Shown here piece by piece: positions 1-4,148 of a stretch of 10,009 nt of DNA. The first letter of the stretch is position 1. Each line of letters opens with the position of its first letter. Origin of the DNA: Actinomycetes bacterium (GTDB lineage: Bacteria > Actinomycetota > Actinomycetes > Actinomycetales > Actinomycetaceae); NCBI GenBank assembly GCA_023426345.1, contig JAFAAX010000084.1:1-10009 (forward strand), read 5' to 3'. A program made the position numbers and the translations under genes. A model generated the notes under the pieces. It did not search any database, was not told the DNA's origin, and worked only from the letters and a program-made list of their open reading frames with translations.

Positions 1-291
1 GCCGTGGAGCGGGCGGGCACGGCCTCGCCCGTCGTCGTGCGCCTGCCCGCGGACGCGCGCGCCGTGCCGGCGGAGGGAGCCGGGGAGGTTCTGCCCGAGA
101 TCGACACGGCCGCCGTCGAGCGGATCCGCGCGCTCCTCGACCGCGCGCGGGCCGCGAACGACCTCAAGGTCGCCCTGATGGCCGCCGTCGAGACCGGGTC
201 GCGCTCGCGCGCGGTGGCCGCCCTGGTGGCCGAGGACGCGCCGGACGACCTGCGCGACGCGCTGGTGGAGCTGCTCACGGCCCGCGTGTGA
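1..291 (+). CDS. C-terminal fragment of an unidentified protein (5' end outside window)
   Basis: An open frame runs from the first base of the window to a TGA at 289-291, so this is most likely the last 96 codons of a gene starting upstream. A GTG at 4-6 lies in frame, but no ribosome binding site can be judged because there is no upstream sequence. The fragment begins with a short Ala/Pro-rich, strand-like part (about 10 residues of it read VVVRLPADAR). From about residue 33 it becomes a charged, Ala-rich, probably all-helical tail, including RIRALLDRARAANDLKVAL and a final helix ending LVELLTARV. No catalytic or metal-binding motif, cysteine, transmembrane segment or signal peptide is visible. 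I do not recognise the family. Codon use (strong G/C at third positions) matches the neighbours, so it is very likely coding. It is separated from the next gene by 88 bases carrying a promoter-like element. Confidence 0.6.
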   Translation, partial: AVERAGTASPVVVRLPADARAVPAEGAGEVLPEIDTAAVERIRALLDRARAANDLKVALMAAVETGSRSRAVAALVAEDAPDDLRDALVELLTARV

Positions 292-326
292 GACGCGGAC
301 TCTCGCGGGACGGAGGTCCCGGTCGC

Positions 327-332
327 TAGACT
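327..332 (+). promoter_or_regulatory. Candidate -10 element (TAGACT) upstream of the GNAT gene
   Basis: TAGACT fits the actinobacterial -10 pattern TANNNT and is one of few such hexamers in this GC-rich gap. It predicts a start near 339 and a 5' UTR of about 40 nt before the ATG at 380. The expected -35 position (about 303-309) has no good TTGACA match. A small hairpin sits just upstream: 306-311 pairs with 316-321 around a GGAG loop. That hairpin may be the end of the preceding gene's transcript or an operator. Confidence 0.4.
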
Positions 333-379
333 GGCGCCTCATCGGCGCGAGCGGAGCGCCCCGCGGGGAAGGAACGCGC

Positions 380-1189
380 ATGTGGCAGTCGTACGGGGAC
401 GATCCGTGGGTGCTCGCCGACTGGCCGCTGCTGCGGCGACGCCGCCTCTCGGGCTTCGACGTGCGGGTCGCGGTGACCGGCGACGGCATCGCCGTGCGCC
501 TGCCGGCCGACGGGTTCGAGTCCGTGCTGATCGCCGGCGCGCAGGCCGAGTCGCTCCTCGGCGACCCCGAGGCGGCGGGCGTCGAGCGGGTGCTCGTCAT
601 GGGCCCGGTCGCCCCCGGCGTGGCCGCGCGGCTGGGCGAGCAGGGCCTGGAGAGGCGCCGCAGCTGGGACTGGTACTCGATCGACGAGGAGCCCGACGTG
701 CCGGACGCGCCGCTCGCTCCGCCCGGCGGGCGCGTGCGCGAGGGCGACCTGGAGGTCCTCGACGAGGCCGACATGCCCGAGGTCCACACGCTGCTGATGG
801 GCGCCTATCCGCTGGCGGACCGCCGGTCCTCGACCAACGGACGGTGGTGGGGCGTGCGCCGCGCGGGGGAGCTCGTGGCCGTCGGCGCCGTCGACACCTG
901 GCGCGGACAGGACCGCGACGGCTCGGTGGACTGGAACTCCCACGTCCGTTCCTTCGCGGTGCGGCGCGGCTATCAGGGTGAGGGGCTGGGGACGTCCGCG
1001 TTCCGCCGGATTCTGGCCGAGGAGTGGCGGCGCACCGGGTGGGTCCAGTGGAGCACGTGGACCGACGAGCCGGAGATGAAGGCCCTCATGCGCTCCGTCG
1101 GGGCGCGCCCCGTCGTGACGGTCACGAACTTCCGCCCGGCCGGCGAGGCCTCGGGGCGCTCGGGGTATCCGGGGGCGGAGACCGCCTGA
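380..1189 (+). CDS. GNAT-family N-acetyltransferase with N-terminal extension
   Basis: The product is 269 aa and probably transfers an acetyl group from acetyl-CoA to an unknown amine, in the cytoplasm. The GNAT fold is in the C-terminal half. Motif A with its acetyl-CoA pyrophosphate loop is near residues 188-207: VRSFAVRRGYQGEGLGTSAF, matching the family Q/R-x-x-G-x-G/A signature, with the usual helix after it. The preceding strand (RAGELVAVGAVDTW) and the following strand and helix (WVQWSTWTDEPEMKALMRSVGAR) fit motifs D and B. The first 110 or so residues are not part of the minimal GNAT fold. They are rich in strand-like segments, and only weak guesses are possible (a second, degenerate GNAT-like half). 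The ATG at 380 has a good ribosome binding site, GGGGAAGGAA at 365-374. The substrate cannot be predicted. It is probably monocistronic, with a palindrome right after its stop. The family call is firm; the specific role is unknown. Confidence 0.85.
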   Translation: MWQSYGDDPWVLADWPLLRRRRLSGFDVRVAVTGDGIAVRLPADGFESVLIAGAQAESLLGDPEAAGVERVLVMGPVAPGVAARLGEQGLERRRSWDWYSIDEEPDVPDAPLAPPGGRVREGDLEVLDEADMPEVHTLLMGAYPLADRRSSTNGRWWGVRRAGELVAVGAVDTWRGQDRDGSVDWNSHVRSFAVRRGYQGEGLGTSAFRRILAEEWRRTGWVQWSTWTDEPEMKALMRSVGARPVVTVTNFRPAGEASGRSGYPGAETA

Positions 1190-1238
1190 GGCCCGCCGGC
1201 GGGCCGCGCGCCGCAACGGCCTGCGGGTTCGCAGGGCC
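1190..1238 (+). terminator. Two GC-rich inverted repeats after the GNAT gene (possible terminator)
   Basis: A perfect 16-base palindrome, GGCCCGCCGGCGGGCC (1190-1205), starts on the base after the GNAT stop codon. A second hairpin follows: 1218-1225 pairs with 1230-1238 around a GGTT loop, with one bulged G at 1234. Neither has a U tract, which is common in high-GC actinobacteria. The second hairpin lies in the -35 region expected for yciO, so it could also be regulatory. Termination is inferred from position and pairing only. Confidence 0.4.
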
Positions 1239-1243
1239 TGCGG

Positions 1244-1249
1244 CACACT
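1244..1249 (+). promoter_or_regulatory. Candidate -10 element (CACACT) for a leaderless yciO transcript
   Basis: CACACT keeps the most conserved -10 bases (A at -11, T at -7). It ends exactly six bases before the ATG at 1256, so transcription would begin on the A of the start codon. No purine-rich ribosome binding site at normal spacing is present; there is only a G run directly against the ATG. No clear -35 is seen. Confidence 0.45.
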
Positions 1250-1255
1250 GGGGGC

Positions 1256-1873
1256 ATGTCGTACGTCGAGATGCACCCCCAGAACCCCCAGGTCCGCTTC
1301 GTCAACCGGACCGTCGAGCTCCTCCGCGACGGCGGCACGATCGCGCTGCCCACGGATTCCGGGTACGCGGTGGCCTGCACGCTGGGCAACAAGGAGGGCA
1401 TGGACGTCATCCGCTCGATCCGCCGCCTGGACGAGCACCACAACTTCTCCCTGCTGTGCCATTCCTTCGCGCAGCTGGGCGAGCTCGTCATCGTCGACAA
1501 CCGGCAGTTCCGCACCATCAAGGCGCTGACCCCCGGGCCGTACACGTTCATCCTGCCGGGCACGAAGGAGGTGCCGCGGATGACCCTCAACAGGCGCAAG
1601 CACACGGTGGGCGTGCGCATCCCGGACCACGTCATCACCCAGGCGGTCGTCGGCGGGCTCGGGGAGCCCCTGCTGTGCTCGACCCTCATCCTGCCGGGGG
1701 AGACCGAGCCGCTCACCGACGGCCTGGACGTCGACGCGAGGATCGGCAGCCAGGTCGATCTGGTCATCGTCGGGCCCGTCGGGGACGCGGAGCCCACCAC
1801 GGTCATCGACTACACCTCGGGGGAGCCGGTCGTCACCCGCCGCGGAGCCGGGGAGACGACGCTGTTCGAGTGA
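1256..1873 (+). CDS. yciO: YciO-type protein of the Sua5/YciO/YrdC (threonylcarbamoyl-AMP synthase-like) family
   Basis: The 205-aa product aligns by eye along its whole length with E. coli YciO (206 aa). Shared landmarks are HPQNPQVRFVN near the N-terminus, GGTIALPTDSGYAVAC (about 27-42), the central HNFSLLC, TPGPYTFILPGTKEVPR (about 97-113), GVRIPDHVITQAV, GEPLLCSTLILPG and PTTVIDYTSGEPVVTRRGAG at the C-terminus. TsaC and Sua5 make threonylcarbamoyl-AMP for t6A37 of tRNA and normally carry a KRP...KPL motif. Here the equivalent place reads IRRLDEHHNFSLL, the YciO pattern. The double-stranded-RNA/nucleotide-binding YrdC fold is therefore expected, but the true reaction is unsettled. Automatic tools will often label it L-threonylcarbamoyladenylate synthase, and a genuine TsaC should exist elsewhere in the genome. 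The start is set by the promoter-like hexamer six bases upstream. A separate start signal follows for rarA, so co-transcription with it is not needed. Confidence 0.9.
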   Translation: MSYVEMHPQNPQVRFVNRTVELLRDGGTIALPTDSGYAVACTLGNKEGMDVIRSIRRLDEHHNFSLLCHSFAQLGELVIVDNRQFRTIKALTPGPYTFILPGTKEVPRMTLNRRKHTVGVRIPDHVITQAVVGGLGEPLLCSTLILPGETEPLTDGLDVDARIGSQVDLVIVGPVGDAEPTTVIDYTSGEPVVTRRGAGETTLFE

Positions 1874-1915
1874 GGCGGGGGCCCGGCCCGCGGACGCGGA
1901 CCGGAGCGGGCTGGA

Positions 1916-1921
1916 TAGGCT
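1916..1921 (+). promoter_or_regulatory. Candidate -10 element (TAGGCT) for a leaderless rarA transcript
   Basis: TAGGCT matches TANNNT and ends six bases before the ATG at 1928, which places the predicted transcription start on the first base of the start codon. The six bases between (GGGGCC) are no ribosome binding site. The -35 region (about 1892-1898, GGACGCG) is only vaguely similar to consensus. A weak 5-bp hairpin (1875-1879 with 1887-1891) lies just after the yciO stop. Confidence 0.55.
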
Positions 1922-1927
1922 GGGGCC

Positions 1928-3277
1928 ATGGACCTGTTCGATGCCCAGGGAGTGGAGGACTCCGGCGTGCCCGCCTGGTCGGCGTCGGCGCCGCTGGCCG
2001 TGCGGATGCGCCCCCAGAGCCTCGACGAGGTCGTCGGCCAGGACGATCTGCTCGCGGAGGGCTCTCCGCTGCGGCGCCTGCTGGAGCCGGCCGGCGCCGG
2101 CGCGGGCCGTCCGGTGGTGTCCTCGGTCATCCTCTGGGGCCCGCCGGGCACCGGCAAGACCACGCTCGCCTACCTGGTGGCCCGCGCGGCGGGGCGCCAC
2201 TTCGACGAGCTCTCCGCCGTCTCCTCCGGCGTCAAGGACATCCGCGAGGTCGTCGGCGCTGCGAAACGGCGGCAGGCGGCCGCCGGCGAGGACTCCGTCC
2301 TGTTCGTCGACGAGATCCACCGCTTCTCGAAGTCGCAGCAGGACGCGCTGCTGCCGGCGGTGGAGAACCGCTGGGTGACGCTGATCGGCGCGACCACGGA
2401 GAACCCGTCGTTCTCCGTGATCTCGCCGCTGCTCTCCCGCTCGCTGCTGGTGACGCTGCACCCCCTGGACGAGGCCGCCGTGGGCCTGCTCGTCGACCGG
2501 GCCCTCACGGATCCGCGCGGCCTCGACGGCGCGTTCTCGCTGAGCGGGGAGGCGAGGGACGCGCTCGTCCGCCTGGCCGGGTCCGACGCCCGGAAGTCGC
2601 TCACCCTGCTGGAGGCGGCCGCGGGGGCGGCCTCCGAGCGGGGGACGGCGGAGGTCGGCGTCGAGGAGGTCGAGACGGCCGCGAATCAGGCGCTCGTGCG
2701 CTGGGACCGCGACCAGCACTACGACGTGGCCTCCGCATTCATCAAATCCATGCGCGGCTCCGACGTGGACGCGGCCCTGCACTACCTGGCCCGCATGATC
2801 GAGGCGGGGGAGGATCCCCGCTTCGTCGCGCGGCGCGTCGTCATCTGCGCTGCGGAGGACGTCGGGATGGCGGCGCCCGAGGTCCTCACCACCTGCGTGT
2901 CGGCGGCGCAGGGCGTCGCGATGATCGGGATGCCGGAGGCGCGGATCCTCCTGGCCGAGGCCGTCGTCGCCGTGGCCACGGCGCCCAAGTCGAACGCGTC
3001 CTACATGGCCCTGGAGCGCGCGCTCGGGGACCTGCGGGCCGGCAAAGGGGGTCCCGTCCCCGCACATCTGCGCGACTCCCATTACGCGGGGGCGCAGCGC
3101 ATCGGCCACGGGCAGGGCTACGTCTACGCCCACGACGCCCCCCATTCCGTGGCCGCCCAGCAGTACCTGCCCGACGACCTGGCCGGGACGGAGTACTACG
3201 CGCCCACCGAGAACGGCAATGAGGCGATGCTCACGAAACGGCTGGCCCGGCTGAGGGAGCTCCTGCGGATGCGGTAG
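1928..3277 (+). CDS. rarA: RarA/MgsA, AAA+ ATPase of replication-associated recombination
   Basis: The product is 449 aa, close to the usual size (about 447 in E. coli). It belongs to the RarA/MgsA/WRNIP1 family, clamp-loader-like AAA+ proteins that act at stalled replication forks with SSB. Visible in order: the N-terminal PLAVRMRPQSLDEVVGQ segment; Walker A GPPGTGKT (residues 71-78); Walker B LFVDEIHRF (125-133); sensor 1 GATTENP (154-160); and the arginine-finger segment SPLLSR (Arg171). The RarA-specific C-terminal part carries the YDVASAFIKSMRGSDVDAAL and AAEDVGMAAPE blocks, then KSNASYMAL and the tail GPVPAHLRDSHY...QQYLPDDL typical of the tetramerisation region. All key ATPase residues are intact. 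The ATG at 1928 is supported by the -10-like hexamer placed for leaderless transcription. Its TAG stop overlaps the candidate rpsD promoter. Confidence 0.96.
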   Translation: MDLFDAQGVEDSGVPAWSASAPLAVRMRPQSLDEVVGQDDLLAEGSPLRRLLEPAGAGAGRPVVSSVILWGPPGTGKTTLAYLVARAAGRHFDELSAVSSGVKDIREVVGAAKRRQAAAGEDSVLFVDEIHRFSKSQQDALLPAVENRWVTLIGATTENPSFSVISPLLSRSLLVTLHPLDEAAVGLLVDRALTDPRGLDGAFSLSGEARDALVRLAGSDARKSLTLLEAAAGAASERGTAEVGVEEVETAANQALVRWDRDQHYDVASAFIKSMRGSDVDAALHYLARMIEAGEDPRFVARRVVICAAEDVGMAAPEVLTTCVSAAQGVAMIGMPEARILLAEAVVAVATAPKSNASYMALERALGDLRAGKGGPVPAHLRDSHYAGAQRIGHGQGYVYAHDAPHSVAAQQYLPDDLAGTEYYAPTENGNEAMLTKRLARLRELLRMR

Positions 3278-3280
3278 CCT
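3275..3280 (+). promoter_or_regulatory. Candidate -10 element (TAGCCT) for rpsD, overlapping the rarA stop
   Basis: TAGCCT fits TANNNT, and its TAG is also the rarA stop codon (3275-3277). It predicts transcription from about 3287, giving rpsD a leader of about 140 nt. The -35 window falls inside the rarA 3' end (about 3251-3257, CTGAGGG), with only partial resemblance to TTGACA. Assigned from pattern and position. Confidence 0.45.
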
Positions 3281-3286
3281 GTGGAG

Positions 3287-3427
3287 GCTGTCCGCACTCC
3301 GGCCGACCGGGAGGCGGGCGGACCCACCTGGGGTCTTGGCCGAAGGATCGCGCATCCGGGAGTGGACCCCGTGCCGGGGGCATCGGGCCCGCGGCATGAC
3401 AGGAGAGACAGGAAAGGGCCACCACAT
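3287..3427 (+). promoter_or_regulatory. Structured rpsD 5' leader (possible S4 autoregulatory RNA)
   Basis: This non-coding stretch between rarA and rpsD can fold into three consecutive stem-loops. The first spans 3290-3323: an outer 6-bp stem GTCCGC/GCGGAC and an inner stem closing a CCGA loop. The second spans 3330-3370: outer GGGGTC/GACCCC and inner GGAT/ATCC around CGCGC. The third spans 3372-3396: TGCCG/CGGCA plus a GGG/CCC inner stem. A purine-rich ribosome binding region follows (AGGAGAG at 3401, AGGAAAGG at 3410-3417) before the ATG at 3428. Ribosomal protein S4 represses its own mRNA in several bacteria, so an autoregulatory leader is plausible. No known S4-leader consensus was recognised. 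The first hairpin might instead terminate rarA. Confidence 0.4.
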
Positions 3428-4051
3428 ATGGCAGACAACCGTTCACGCAAGCAGGTGCGCCAGTCGCGCGCCCTCGGCCTCGCGCTGACGCCCAAGGCCG
3501 TGCGCTACTTCGAGAAGCGCCCCTACGGCCCGGGCGAGCACGGCCGGTCGCGCCGCCGCCAGGACTCCGACTACGCGGTGCGCCTCAAGGAGAAGCAGCG
3601 TCTGCGCGCCCAGTACGGCATCCGCGAGGCGCAGCTGCGCAACACGTTCGAGGAGGCCCGCCGCCAGGAGGGCCTGACCGGTGAGAACCTCGTCGAGCTG
3701 CTGGAGATGCGCCTGGACGCCCTGGTGCTGCGCGCCGGCTTCGCCCGCACGATCCAGCAGGCCCGCCAGTTCGTCGTCCACCGCCACATCATGGTCGACG
3801 GCCGGATCCTCGACCGCCCCTCGGCGCGCGTGCGCCCCGGACAGACGATCCAGGTCAAGCCGAAGTCGCAGACCACGGTCCCCTTCGAGATCGCGGCCCA
3901 GGGCATCCACCGCGACGTGCTGCCGAACGTCCCGGACTACCTCGACGTCACCCTCGAGCACCTCAAGGCGACACTGGTGCGCCGCCCGAAGCGCGCGGAG
4001 GTCCCGGTGACCTGCGACGTCCAGATGGTCGTCGAGCACTACTCGCGCTGA
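3428..4051 (+). CDS. rpsD: 30S ribosomal protein S4
   Basis: The 207-aa product is the primary 16S rRNA-binding protein that nucleates 30S assembly and takes part in decoding fidelity. It reads as a typical actinobacterial S4: N-terminal RSRKQVRQSRALG and LTPKAVRYFEKRPYGPGEHGR, then DYAVRLKEKQRLRAQYGI. The S4 RNA-binding domain is near residues 95-155 (RLDALVLRAGFARTIQQARQFVVHRHI followed by VRPGQTIQV). The C-terminal segment EVPVTCDVQMVVEHYSR closes the protein. The N-terminal region has no cysteines, so this is the zinc-free form. The frame stays open upstream to 3281, but S4 homology and the AGGAAAGG site at 3410-3417 fix the start at 3428. As in other actinobacteria it stands apart from the rpsM-rpsK-rpoA operon. 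It has its own probable promoter and leader and a strong terminator hairpin, so it is probably a single-gene transcript. Confidence 0.98.
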   Translation: MADNRSRKQVRQSRALGLALTPKAVRYFEKRPYGPGEHGRSRRRQDSDYAVRLKEKQRLRAQYGIREAQLRNTFEEARRQEGLTGENLVELLEMRLDALVLRAGFARTIQQARQFVVHRHIMVDGRILDRPSARVRPGQTIQVKPKSQTTVPFEIAAQGIHRDVLPNVPDYLDVTLEHLKATLVRRPKRAEVPVTCDVQMVVEHYSR

Positions 4052-4061
4052 TCGCGCGCCA

Positions 4062-4098
4062 CGCGGACCCCGGGAGCCTCCTGCTCTCGGGGTCCGCG
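4062..4098 (+). terminator. Strong intrinsic-type terminator hairpin after rpsD
   Basis: Bases 4062-4076 pair with 4084-4098 over 15 positions, all Watson-Crick except one G-U (4073 with 4087), around a 7-base loop CCTCCTG. The hairpin begins 10 bases after the rpsD stop. No T tract follows, so it resembles the I-shaped terminators proposed for actinobacteria. It insulates rpsD from the alaS cluster or attenuates read-through into it. Confidence 0.75.
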
Positions 4099-4148
4099 CG
4101 TCATGGACCCCTGCCGAACGATTCACCGATCACCCCTGACGAGGACAC

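Noticed and set aside
1256..1873. Calling the YrdC-domain gene tsaC
   Set aside because: The KRP...KPL motif is absent, and the whole length follows E. coli YciO.
326..3427. 1033-codon open frame on the minus strand opposite GNAT, yciO and rarA
   Set aside because: It is antisense to three recognisable genes, its translation is low-complexity Arg/Gly/Ala/His-rich with no family motif, and long stop-free antisense frames are expected at this GC content.
3281..3427. In-frame N-terminal extension of rpsD from a GTG at 3281
   Set aside because: S4 homology begins at the ATG at 3428, which has its own ribosome binding site. The upstream part translates to non-conserved sequence and is better explained as a structured leader.
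4099..4148. A riboswitch or T-box leader before alaS
   Set aside because: Only 50 bases separate the rpsD hairpin from the ATG, too few for a T-box, and none of its conserved elements was seen.
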